Made by a program: the position numbers and the translations under genes. The notes under the pieces were generated by a model. That model was not told the origin of the DNA. It saw only the letters and a program-made list of their open reading frames with translations, and ran no database searches. Positions 17,644 to 25,587 of a stretch of 64,000 bases of DNA are shown here, one piece after another. Positions within the stretch are counted from its first letter, which is position 1. Every line of letters begins with the position of its first letter. The stretch is from an uncultured candidate division Zixibacteria bacterium (GTDB taxonomy: Bacteria > Zixibacteria > MSB-5A5 > GN15 > PGXB01): NCBI GenBank assembly GCA_937925655.1, contig CALAMC010000111.1, positions 1 to 64,000 on the forward strand. The letters are read 5' to 3'.

Positions 17644-18444
17644 ATGTCACCGGCCTATCCCAAGAAACGCTTTTCGCAGAATTTCATTATCGATAAAAAC
17701 ATCGCCCGCCAGATAGTCGGTTATCTGGATATTAGAGATAACGACATCGCTTTTGAAATCGGGACCGGTCGGGGCGGCCTGACCGAAATCATCTTAGAAA
17801 CCGGCGCGATGGTTTACTCGTTCGAACTGGATAAGACTCTCCTTCCGGAACTGGAAAAGAAATTCACGGGTTGCGACAACGTGAAAATTATCAATAAGGA
17901 TTTTTTGACGGTTAATCCCGAAGATTACTGCACCGGGACATTCAAATTAATCGGCAATATACCATATGATATAACGTCGCCGCTGATCGGCTGGATTGTC
18001 GAACACCGGGGCCCGATTGAACGGGCGGTGATGACTGTGCAAAGAGAGCTCGGCGAGCGCATTGCGGCGGGCCCCGGCTCCAAAGACTGGGCACCGATAT
18101 CGATTTTCACGCAGTTGTTTTTCGATATCCGGATCGGTCGGACAGTCGCCCCGACGGCCTTTTATCCGCCGCCGAAAGTGTTTTCATCGGTTCTGATTTT
18201 CGAACCAAAAGATAAATATCAGATAAACGATTTTAAGTTTTTCGAGAATCTTGTCCGGGCGGCATTTATTCACCGGCGCAAAATGCTGGTCAATAATCTG
18301 GCGGAAGCCGGAATTGCAGATAAAGCCCTTGCGGCGGAAGCGCTTGAAAGACTGGGCAGGGGCGCCAATGTCCGGGCCGAAGCTCTGGCGATCGAGGAAT
18401 TTATTCGTCTGGCGGATATGCTGAAAAAGGTAAATAATTCTTGA
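17644..18444 (+). CDS. rsmA: 16S rRNA dimethyltransferase RsmA (KsgA)
   Basis: 266 residues. KKRFSQNFIIDKN is the family's opening, EIGTGRGGLTE is the SAM-binding motif I, and NIPYDITSPLI contains the catalytic NIPY motif; FYPPPKVFSSVL follows. It dimethylates two adjacent adenines near the 3' end of 16S rRNA during 30S assembly. The gene starts 3 bases after tatD with GGTGGA just upstream. Confidence 0.95.
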   Translation: MSPAYPKKRFSQNFIIDKNIARQIVGYLDIRDNDIAFEIGTGRGGLTEIILETGAMVYSFELDKTLLPELEKKFTGCDNVKIINKDFLTVNPEDYCTGTFKLIGNIPYDITSPLIGWIVEHRGPIERAVMTVQRELGERIAAGPGSKDWAPISIFTQLFFDIRIGRTVAPTAFYPPPKVFSSVLIFEPKDKYQINDFKFFENLVRAAFIHRRKMLVNNLAEAGIADKALAAEALERLGRGANVRAEALAIEEFIRLADMLKKVNNS

Positions 18445-18496
18445 GTCCGTCCATCTTAGCCATTAGATTGCGAATAGTCTAAAAGAGGGTTTTGAA

Positions 18497-19231
18497 ATGC
18501 CGCTATCGGTCAGGGTTGATAATATCGGGGCGCTACGGAGTGCGTCCAAGGCTCGTGTTCCCGACCCGGTGCAGGCGGCGGTATTGGCGGAACTGGCGGG
18601 GGCGGACGGCATCACAGCCCATTTGCGCGAAGACCGTGCTTTTCTAAAGGACCGCGATATATATTTGCTCAAAGAGACGATAAAGACGGGGCTGAATCTT
18701 GAGATTGCCCCAGAAACCGATCTTGTCGAGCTGGCGCTGGAAGTGAAGCCGCACCGGGTGACGTTTGTGCCGCCAACCTCGGGCGGTGAGATTATTTTAG
18801 GCGGCATCGACTTTGCATCGATGGGCGGCGGTCTGAATGATATGGCCGCCAAGCTCGACGGCGCCGGGGTGATGTACTCATGTTTGATTAATCCCGAAAC
18901 CGAAGCGGTCAAAGAAGCGGCCCGCTTGAAGTGCCGGGCGGTACATCTGGCGGCTTTCGAATATGCCGGGGCTGATCCGGAGGATAACAAGGCTCTCGGC
19001 GATACCATCGACGGGGCCGCTCGGTTGGCCAAAAAGCTGGGGATGAGCGTATCCTGCGGCGGCGGGCTGGATTACAAAAATATCGGGGTTCTGGCGGCGC
19101 CGGGGTCGATTGATGAATTCGTCGTCGGGCACAGTCTTCTGGCGCGCGCCGTTATGATCGGTATGGAACAGGCCGTGCGCGACATGAACGAGACGATCCT
19201 GAATTTCACCCGTGAAAATCCTTTTGTATAG
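18497..19231 (+). CDS. pdxJ: Pyridoxine 5'-phosphate synthase-like protein (divergent PdxJ)
   Basis: 244 residues, TIM barrel. PDPVQAAVLAELAGADGITAHLRED, DRDIYLLKETI, LNLEIA and VVGHSLLARAVMIGM align along the whole of PdxJ, the enzyme that closes the pyridoxine ring in DXP-dependent vitamin B6 synthesis. But several active-site residues differ from the E. coli enzyme: the N-terminal VNIDHIATLR reads VRVDNIGALR (Asn and His changed), the second His of HLREDRRHI is Phe, and the AGHGL motif reads CGGGL (His lost). The Glu of NLE and the first His remain. It may be inactive or have a changed reaction. A good ribosome-binding site (GAGGG) precedes the ATG. Confidence 0.8.
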   Translation: MPLSVRVDNIGALRSASKARVPDPVQAAVLAELAGADGITAHLREDRAFLKDRDIYLLKETIKTGLNLEIAPETDLVELALEVKPHRVTFVPPTSGGEIILGGIDFASMGGGLNDMAAKLDGAGVMYSCLINPETEAVKEAARLKCRAVHLAAFEYAGADPEDNKALGDTIDGAARLAKKLGMSVSCGGGLDYKNIGVLAAPGSIDEFVVGHSLLARAVMIGMEQAVRDMNETILNFTRENPFV

Positions 19232-19234
19232 ATT

Positions 19235-20230
19235 ATGGTAGCCGATCACGATTCCGCAAACATGAAGCGGTTGTCGATCGTTATCCCCGAAGGTATCGAA
19301 AAAACCCGGCTGGATAAGTACATCGGGCAGTCGCCGGAATTTGCCCTTTCCCGGAGCCGTCTGCAGAAACTTCTCGAAGAAAATCTGGTGACGATAAACG
19401 GTGGCCCGGCCCGAGGGAAGATGATCATATCGGGGGGCGAAAAAATCGAAATACTCATTCCCCCGGAACCGGAAACGAAACTTGTTGCCGAAGAGATTGC
19501 TCTCGATATTGTGTACGAGGATGATTTTCTGCTGATCGTCAACAAGCCGGCCGGAATGGCGGTCCATCCGTCGGCGGGCAATTACACCGGGACGCTGGTG
19601 CACGCCCTTTTGCACTATACGAAATCGCTGTCGTCGGGGACGGCCGGTCGGCCGGGGATAGTGCACCGTCTGGATAAAGACACCAGCGGACTGGTCATAG
19701 TGGCCAGAAACGATCAGGTGCATCGGGCCCTGCAGGATATGCTCAAAGAAAGGCAAATCATCAAAAAGTATATTGCCGTCGTTTGCGGGCATATGAAGGA
19801 AAACGAAGGGACGATTGACCTTCCGGTGGGGCGGTCGCTCAAGGATCGCAAGAAGATGGCGGTGACGCATGTCAAATCGCGGGAGGCGGTGACCGAGTAT
19901 AAATTGATCGAGCGGTACGGTCTGTATGACTATCTCGAGATAAATCTTCGCACCGGCCGGACGCATCAGATACGGGTCCATTTCGCGCATAAGGGGCATC
20001 CGGTGCTGGGCGATGCCGATTATGGGGGACGGGAGAAGTGGCATCGGGGGATATTTTCCAATGACCGGCTGGTCGGTCAGAAGGCGCTGGCGATCATGAC
20101 GCGGCAGGCGTTGCACGCCCGACGGCTGGAGTTCAAACATCCGGTGGACGGCAGGAAAATAAATGTCGAGGCGCCGTTACCCAAGGATTTGGCGGAGTTA
20201 GTGGCATATTTAAAGTCGGTCGGTTCGTAG
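19235..20230 (+). CDS. rluD: RluD-family 23S rRNA pseudouridine synthase
   Basis: 331 residues: N-terminal S4 RNA-binding domain (about residues 20-75), then the RsuA/RluA catalytic domain with HRLDKDTSGL holding the catalytic aspartate, followed by GRTHQIRVH. The RluA/RluC/RluD group modifies uridines in 23S rRNA; RluD is the likeliest given the S4 domain and length. The start may be at 19235 or at an ATG nine codons later (19262). It is 3 bases after the pdxJ-like gene and ends this operon. Confidence 0.88.
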   Translation: MVADHDSANMKRLSIVIPEGIEKTRLDKYIGQSPEFALSRSRLQKLLEENLVTINGGPARGKMIISGGEKIEILIPPEPETKLVAEEIALDIVYEDDFLLIVNKPAGMAVHPSAGNYTGTLVHALLHYTKSLSSGTAGRPGIVHRLDKDTSGLVIVARNDQVHRALQDMLKERQIIKKYIAVVCGHMKENEGTIDLPVGRSLKDRKKMAVTHVKSREAVTEYKLIERYGLYDYLEINLRTGRTHQIRVHFAHKGHPVLGDADYGGREKWHRGIFSNDRLVGQKALAIMTRQALHARRLEFKHPVDGRKINVEAPLPKDLAELVAYLKSVGS

Positions 20231-20280
20231 TTCCAGGCACGGCGGGTTTGATATTCCTCGACCGGGAATATTACATGAAT

Positions 20281-20318
20281 TAAAAGGCAGAACCACGGCG
20301 CAAGGTCCAGGTTCTGCC
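20281..20318 (-). terminator. Terminator hairpin with GGCAGAACC arms
   Basis: Perfect 9-bp arms (20286-20294 and 20310-20318) followed in the minus direction by TTTTA. It sits just beyond the stop of the cupredoxin-CHRD-dockerin gene and between convergent genes. The arms are identical in sequence to those at 616-640. Confidence 0.6.
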
Positions 20319-20334
20319 CAAGATGATGTTCAAT

Positions 20335-21264
20335 TTATGTGCAGATGGGGGCGGGGCCGGGAGGCGAGTTGTACAATGCCGCGATGAGGTACAATATGTC
20401 AAGCAGGTTACGCGAGCCATCGCCGTTGGCGTCGCCCGCTTCAAGCGGATCGGGCGCCGGGCCGGGCGGGTTATCATATATGAATGCTATCAAATATAGA
20501 ATATCCAGGAGATTTAAACTCGTGTCACCGTTGGCATCGCCGCATACATAGTCCGGCGGCAAGAGCAGTTGTCCCCGGATTTCACCCGCGGGAAATTCGG
20601 TGGAGTGGACGTTGGCATAGAGCAGACCATCTCTAAGATTTTGTACGTCGGTTGCCGACAGATTCCAGACCTCATCGATGGGGCTGTTCGAATCGGAAAA
20701 TGGAAAAACGGCGGCGCCCTCGACACAAAAATCGCCCAGATGGATATGGCCGGAAATGGGATTGACCACGTCGTGTTCGATATAAATGGTCAACGTCGTT
20801 TCATCGGCGCTCAAGGTGGCGGTGCCGGTTCCAACCGCCGGACTACCGGTGCCGTTGCAGGAATTGGCCTGGATTTCGTTCAGGAAAATATTAAAGATGG
20901 TCGGTTCACCGGGAATTTCCATGAAGATGGTATCCAGCATGGAAAATGGATGGAAAGAACACAGGTATGGAAACGGACCGGGTCCATCGGCCAGCACGAA
21001 CTGTACCTGGTAACTCATGCCGGAAGAAAGGGTTCCCGAATCCCACGCTTTGGGCGAATCATTTTCGGACGTGGCCGTGTGAAATCCTTCGACCACGGTC
21101 CAGCGGACAGTGTCGCCGGGGTTGACGACGGTTTTGGTCGGCGAGAAATAGAAATTGCCGACGTCGATGTCATGGATGACGGCGTCGGCAGACGGGGCGT
21201 TGAAGGCGATCGCAAATAACGACAACGCCAATGCCATAAAAGCTTTTTGCAGCCTCGGGCGCAT
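20335..21264 (-). CDS. Secreted cupredoxin-CHRD-dockerin protein
   Basis: 309 residues. Signal peptide (cleavage near ADA-VI at residues 26-29), then a plastocyanin-like domain (30-117) with a complete type 1 copper site: His62, Cys102, His105, Met109. A CHRD domain follows (about 122-237; GHIHLG, ANVHSTEFPAGEIRGQL). The tail carries two dockerin-like calcium repeats (CGDANGDTSLNLLDILYLI and GDANGDGSRNLLDILYLI). It is exported; the copper domain may carry electrons, and the dockerin pair may mediate attachment, but neither is proven. Single-gene unit with a good GGAGG ribosome-binding site. Confidence 0.85.
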   Translation of the reverse strand: MRPRLQKAFMALALSLFAIAFNAPSADAVIHDIDVGNFYFSPTKTVVNPGDTVRWTVVEGFHTATSENDSPKAWDSGTLSSGMSYQVQFVLADGPGPFPYLCSFHPFSMLDTIFMEIPGEPTIFNIFLNEIQANSCNGTGSPAVGTGTATLSADETTLTIYIEHDVVNPISGHIHLGDFCVEGAAVFPFSDSNSPIDEVWNLSATDVQNLRDGLLYANVHSTEFPAGEIRGQLLLPPDYVCGDANGDTSLNLLDILYLIAFIYDNPPGPAPDPLEAGDANGDGSRNLLDILYLIAALYNSPPGPAPICT

Positions 21265-21432
21265 GTTTACCTCCTATGTAGAAAATTGTCCCATTGTGGA
21301 CTTAATGGGTCTATTATATAGTATAACGCCGGAGGATTTCTTATAGTTCCGGGGCCGGCTATTATCTTGACTTTAATATTGGGGATTATTAGCTTGATTT
21401 TCTATTGTGAACGTAAAAACTGGTGGAAATAT

Positions 21433-22473
21433 ATGGGCAAGAATAAATTAAATTACGCCGCGGCGGGGGTGGACATTGCCGCCGGTGACGCGGCTGTCGA
21501 AAAAATCAAGGAGTTGGCCAAGGGGACGTTCAATGAATCGGTCTTATGCGGCATCGGCCAGTTCGGGGCCTTTTTCAAGCCGGAACTGAAGGGATTTAAA
21601 AATCCCGTTTTGATATCCTCGGCCGACGGGGTCGGCACCAAACTCAAAGTGGCATTTGCCACCGGGAAGCACGATACGGTCGGTGAAGACCTTGTCAATC
21701 ATTGTGTTAATGATATTTTGGTGCATGGCGCCCGGCCGTTGTTTTTTCTCGATTATATCGCCACCGGCAAATTGAGTCCGGATATTATCGCCGAGATGGT
21801 CAAGGGATTGGCCCGTGGGTGCAAAAATGCGGGGATGGCCTTAATTGGCGGCGAAACCGCCGAGATGCCGGACTTTTATCAGCCCGGAGAGTATGACGTC
21901 GCCGGCTTTATTGTCGGGATTGTCGATCAGGATAAAATTATCAACGGGTCGAATATTGATGCCGGGGACTGTGTAATCGGCCTGGCTTCGACCGGACTGC
22001 ATACCAATGGTTATTCGCTGGCGCGTAAGATTGTATTCGAAATTGCCGGACTGAAGCATAATGATAGGATACCGGAACTCGGTCAGACGGTTGGGGAGGC
22101 ACTTCTGACCGTTCATAAATCATATAAAAATCCCGTATTCGGACTGCTGGAAAAGTACCCAATCAAAGGTATGGCTCATATCACCGGAGGCGGGATCCCG
22201 GGCAATTTGGTGCGAATCCTTCCCGATAACTGCCGAGCGGAGATTGACAAGGGTTCGTGGCCGATACTGCCGATATTTGAATTTCTTCAGAAAGCGGGAG
22301 ATGTTTCGGAAGATGATATGTATCCGGCTTTCAACATGGGGATCGGTTTTACGATAGTCGTTTCGGAACAACTGGCCGATCGGGCGGTTCAAGACTTAAA
22401 CGGCCGGGGTGAAAAGGCTTACCGTATTGGCCGTATCACTTCGGGAGACAAGAAGGTAGTCTTGAAAGGATAA
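21433..22473 (+). CDS. purM: Phosphoribosylformylglycinamidine cyclo-ligase (PurM)
   Basis: About 346 residues after choosing ATG 21433 (MGKNKLNYAAAGVD, with GGTGG upstream); an upstream in-frame ATG at 21367 would add a 22-residue non-conserved extension. PurM motifs: AGVDIAAGDAAVEKIK, SADGVGTKLK (glycine-rich ATP-binding region), CVNDILVHGARPLFFLDY and LIGGETAEMPDFY. It makes aminoimidazole ribotide in purine synthesis. No other pur genes are nearby. gpmI follows after 2 bases. Confidence 0.95.
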   Translation: MGKNKLNYAAAGVDIAAGDAAVEKIKELAKGTFNESVLCGIGQFGAFFKPELKGFKNPVLISSADGVGTKLKVAFATGKHDTVGEDLVNHCVNDILVHGARPLFFLDYIATGKLSPDIIAEMVKGLARGCKNAGMALIGGETAEMPDFYQPGEYDVAGFIVGIVDQDKIINGSNIDAGDCVIGLASTGLHTNGYSLARKIVFEIAGLKHNDRIPELGQTVGEALLTVHKSYKNPVFGLLEKYPIKGMAHITGGGIPGNLVRILPDNCRAEIDKGSWPILPIFEFLQKAGDVSEDDMYPAFNMGIGFTIVVSEQLADRAVQDLNGRGEKAYRIGRITSGDKKVVLKG

Positions 22474-22475
22474 CC

Positions 22476-24035
22476 ATGTTATTACTGTGCATCCTCGACG
22501 GGTTCGGACTGCGCGATGAAAAAGAAAATAACGCAATTTCAGGCGCCAGAAAACCCAATATCGATGAATTATTCGCGACTTGTCCGAATGCTCCCATCAA
22601 CGGTTCCGGCCTGGCGGTCGGTCTTCCGGAGGGACAAATGGGCAACAGCGAAGTGGGGCATCTCAATATCGGGGCGGGGCGAGTTGTTTATCAGGATATC
22701 ACGCGTATCGATAAAGCGATAAGCGACGGTGATTTTTTCACGAATGAGATTTTCCTCGATGGGATGAAACGGGCCGTCTCGAGTAATAAGGCGGTGCACC
22801 TGTTCGGCCTTGTATCCGATGGGTGTGTGCACTCTTCGTTAAATCACCTGCAGGCGCTGGTGAAGATGGCCAAGGACAACGGTGTGGCGCGTTTGTATTT
22901 GCACGCCTTCATGGATGGCCGCGATACACCGCCGCAATCGGGCGCCGGGTATATGAAGGAAACGGTTGATTTCTTAAAAAAGATCGGCCTGGGCAAAGTG
23001 GCCACGGTGTCCGGACGTTACTACGGCATGGATCGCGACAAACGTTGGGAACGGGTGGAGAAGTCATACGACGCCATTGTCCGCCGGAAGGGGGTGGAGG
23101 CGGGCGATCCGGTGGAAGCCATCAGGCAATCATACGGGAAAGGTGTCACCGATGAATTCATTTTACCGGTTATAATAAATCTCGGCGATATAAATGAAGG
23201 ACGTCTGGAAAACGGCGACGTGGCGATATTTTTCAATTTTCGGGCCGACCGGGTACGGCAGTTGTGTCATATTCTGACCGGCAACGATCCTGAAGGGTGG
23301 GTGCATCCCGACAACCCTGACATTCATCTTATAACCATGACGCAGTACGATAAGCTTCTGACCAGAGCGCATATCGCTTTTCCGCAGGTGCATTTGAACA
23401 ATATCTTCGGCGAGGTCATATCCCGTCACGGATTGAAGCAATTACGCATTGCGGAGACCGAGAAGTATGCCCATGTCACGTTCTTTTTCAACGGCGGGGT
23501 GGAAAGGCCGTTCGAAGGGGAAGAGCGGATTCTGATTCAATCGCCGAAAGTGGCAACGTACGATCTTAAGCCGGAGATGTCGTCGGTGGAAGTTTCCGAA
23601 GCGGCCGCGAAGGCCATTCGCTCCGGCCAATTCGACGTGGTTATATTGAATTTCGCCAATTGCGATATGGTCGGTCATACCGGCGACTACAAGGCGGCGG
23701 TTAAAGCGGTGGAAGCTGTCGACGCCGGGCTGGGCAAAGTCCTCGATGCCGTAAAGGGACAGAAGGGGATGGCGATAGTCACCGCCGATCACGGCAACGC
23801 CGAGATGATGTATGATGCCTCGACCGACGGGCCGCATACGGCTCACACGACCAATTTAGTGCCGTGCATATTTTACGACAGCGCAGGCAAGATGGGCGAG
23901 GTTCGGGTTCGCGAGGGGGGGATTCTGGCCGACCTGGCGCCGACCATGCTGTACTGTCTGGGAATAGAACAACCGGCCGAAATGACCGGCAGAAACCTGT
24001 TGGTACCGAGTGAAGTCCCCGTTAAGAGGAATTAA
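22476..24035 (+). CDS. gpmI: 2,3-bisphosphoglycerate-independent phosphoglycerate mutase
   Basis: 519 residues, alkaline-phosphatase superfamily. LLCILDGFGLRDE supplies the first metal-site aspartate, MGNSEVGHLNIGAGR the phosphoserine nucleophile (Ser of NSEVGH), HAFMDGRDTPP, VSGRYYGMDRDKRW and TADHGNAEMM the remaining metal ligands. It interconverts 3- and 2-phosphoglycerate in glycolysis and gluconeogenesis without the 2,3-bisphosphoglycerate cofactor. It overlaps the lnt frame by 26 bases. Confidence 0.96.
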   Translation: MLLLCILDGFGLRDEKENNAISGARKPNIDELFATCPNAPINGSGLAVGLPEGQMGNSEVGHLNIGAGRVVYQDITRIDKAISDGDFFTNEIFLDGMKRAVSSNKAVHLFGLVSDGCVHSSLNHLQALVKMAKDNGVARLYLHAFMDGRDTPPQSGAGYMKETVDFLKKIGLGKVATVSGRYYGMDRDKRWERVEKSYDAIVRRKGVEAGDPVEAIRQSYGKGVTDEFILPVIINLGDINEGRLENGDVAIFFNFRADRVRQLCHILTGNDPEGWVHPDNPDIHLITMTQYDKLLTRAHIAFPQVHLNNIFGEVISRHGLKQLRIAETEKYAHVTFFFNGGVERPFEGEERILIQSPKVATYDLKPEMSSVEVSEAAAKAIRSGQFDVVILNFANCDMVGHTGDYKAAVKAVEAVDAGLGKVLDAVKGQKGMAIVTADHGNAEMMYDASTDGPHTAHTTNLVPCIFYDSAGKMGEVRVREGGILADLAPTMLYCLGIEQPAEMTGRNLLVPSEVPVKRN

Positions 24036-25587
24036 GGAATTCTTCTGGCCGCAGGACGCGGCTGTCCGGTTGCGCCGGATGGAACTTACGTTCTGGGCCT
24101 TTCTTCTGGCGCTGGCCTATGTGCCGCTCCCGCTTGGTTTTTTGGGCTGGTTGGCACTGGCGCGGCCGATCGCGATCATCTCGAAATTGAAGGGCAAGGA
24201 GGCTTTCAAGGCGGCGTATTTTTACGCCTTTATGTCGAACCTGTTTCAATTGTACTGGGTGGCTATCGTGACGCCGCCGGGTATGGTCGCGGCCATATTC
24301 ATTTTATCGTTGTACCCGGCCATAATACTTCTGGCTTATAGTAAATTGTACCATTACAAAACGATTATTGGTCTGGTCGCCCTGCCTTTTCTCTGGGTTG
24401 GAATGGAATATTTTCGCAGTCTGACCCAGTGCGCTTTTCCCTGGACCGATCTCGGCTACAGCCAGGGGTATTATCTGACCATGGTGCAAATCGTTTCGGT
24501 TGTCGGGGTTTATGGCCTGTCGTTTATTCTGGTTATAATGAATATCCTGGTGTGGCAGGCGTTATCCGGTGAAAATCGACTGGAGCGGCGGGTCGGGTGC
24601 GGGATCGGATTTATCGGGTTGTTGACGATTGTTTATGTCTATGGCTGGGCGGTGTTGCCGCCGCTGGAAGTGCCTCCGAAGTACCCCGTGGCCCTGTTGC
24701 AGGGAAACGTGCCGCTCGACCAGAAATGGGGCGAGGATACTCGTGACTCCAATTTCGTGCTGTACGATTCGATGGTGCAGGAGGCATCCCGGGCGGGAGT
24801 CAATCTTATCGTCTGGCCGGAGACGGCCGCCCCGACTTATCCCCGCTGGGACAGTCACTATCGCAGGGTTTTAACGGAAACGGCGCGGCGCAGCGGCACG
24901 CCCAATCTGATCGGAGCGCTGGATGCGGCGCCGGTCGACGGCAGGCAAAGAACGTTCAATTCGGCCTTTCAATTCGATACGCTCGGCAGAATTGAATTCG
25001 TGTATCATAAGAACAAACTGGTCCCATTTTCCGAACAGGCACCGTATCAGGATTACCTGCCGTTTTTAAGCCGTGAATTTCTGGGGCGGTATCTTGATGC
25101 CATAAAGACGCATAAGGTGCAGTGGTGGTCCGATTTCTTTCCCGGCGATTCCATTACGCTGTTTAACAGCCACGATGCGGATTATACGGTGCTGATATGT
25201 TTTGAGTCGGCCTTTCCGGATTTCGTGCGGCGGGGGGTATTGAAGGGGGCGCAGTTTATCGTCAATATTACCAATGACACCTGGTTCGGCACCAGTTCCG
25301 GTCCGTTTCAACACATGCGCCTGGTGGTCTTTCGGGCCGTGGAAAATCGAACGTGGATCGCCCGCTGTGCCAACAGCGGTATTTCGGGATTTGTCGATCC
25401 CTGGGGCCGCATTCGTGAACGAACCGGACTGTACGAACAAAAAGTCATAGTCGGCGGCGTCACCCCGGCGGAAAGTTATTCGTTCTTTACGCGCGTCGGT
25501 CCGCTTATCGGGCAAATCGGCTGGTTGCTTACGGTTTTGATATTGGCTATATTATCGGTATTGCAATTGATGAATATAAGAAAATGA
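24010..25587 (+). CDS. lnt: Apolipoprotein N-acyltransferase
   Basis: 525 residues: about six N-terminal membrane segments, a nitrilase-like periplasmic domain (about residues 220-480) and a final C-terminal helix. The Lnt catalytic triad is readable as Glu in VWPETAAPTYP, Lys in HKNKLVPFSE and Cys in LICFESAFP. It adds the third acyl chain to lipoproteins, the last step of lipoprotein maturation in diderms. The frame begins with GTG at 24010 inside gpmI; ATG 24079 is a possible shorter start. The next gene overlaps its stop by ATGA. Confidence 0.93.
   Translation: MKSPLRGIKEFFWPQDAAVRLRRMELTFWAFLLALAYVPLPLGFLGWLALARPIAIISKLKGKEAFKAAYFYAFMSNLFQLYWVAIVTPPGMVAAIFILSLYPAIILLAYSKLYHYKTIIGLVALPFLWVGMEYFRSLTQCAFPWTDLGYSQGYYLTMVQIVSVVGVYGLSFILVIMNILVWQALSGENRLERRVGCGIGFIGLLTIVYVYGWAVLPPLEVPPKYPVALLQGNVPLDQKWGEDTRDSNFVLYDSMVQEASRAGVNLIVWPETAAPTYPRWDSHYRRVLTETARRSGTPNLIGALDAAPVDGRQRTFNSAFQFDTLGRIEFVYHKNKLVPFSEQAPYQDYLPFLSREFLGRYLDAIKTHKVQWWSDFFPGDSITLFNSHDADYTVLICFESAFPDFVRRGVLKGAQFIVNITNDTWFGTSSGPFQHMRLVVFRAVENRTWIARCANSGISGFVDPWGRIRERTGLYEQKVIVGGVTPAESYSFFTRVGPLIGQIGWLLTVLILAILSVLQLMNIRK

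Noticed and set aside
18878..20140. 420-residue minus-strand frame
   Set aside because: Lies opposite pdxJ and the pseudouridine synthase gene, both with clear motifs; typical shadow in G+C-rich coding DNA.
20335..21264. Dockerin repeats as evidence of a cellulosome
   Set aside because: No cohesin, scaffoldin or glycoside hydrolase in the window; doublets occur on non-enzymatic secreted proteins here.
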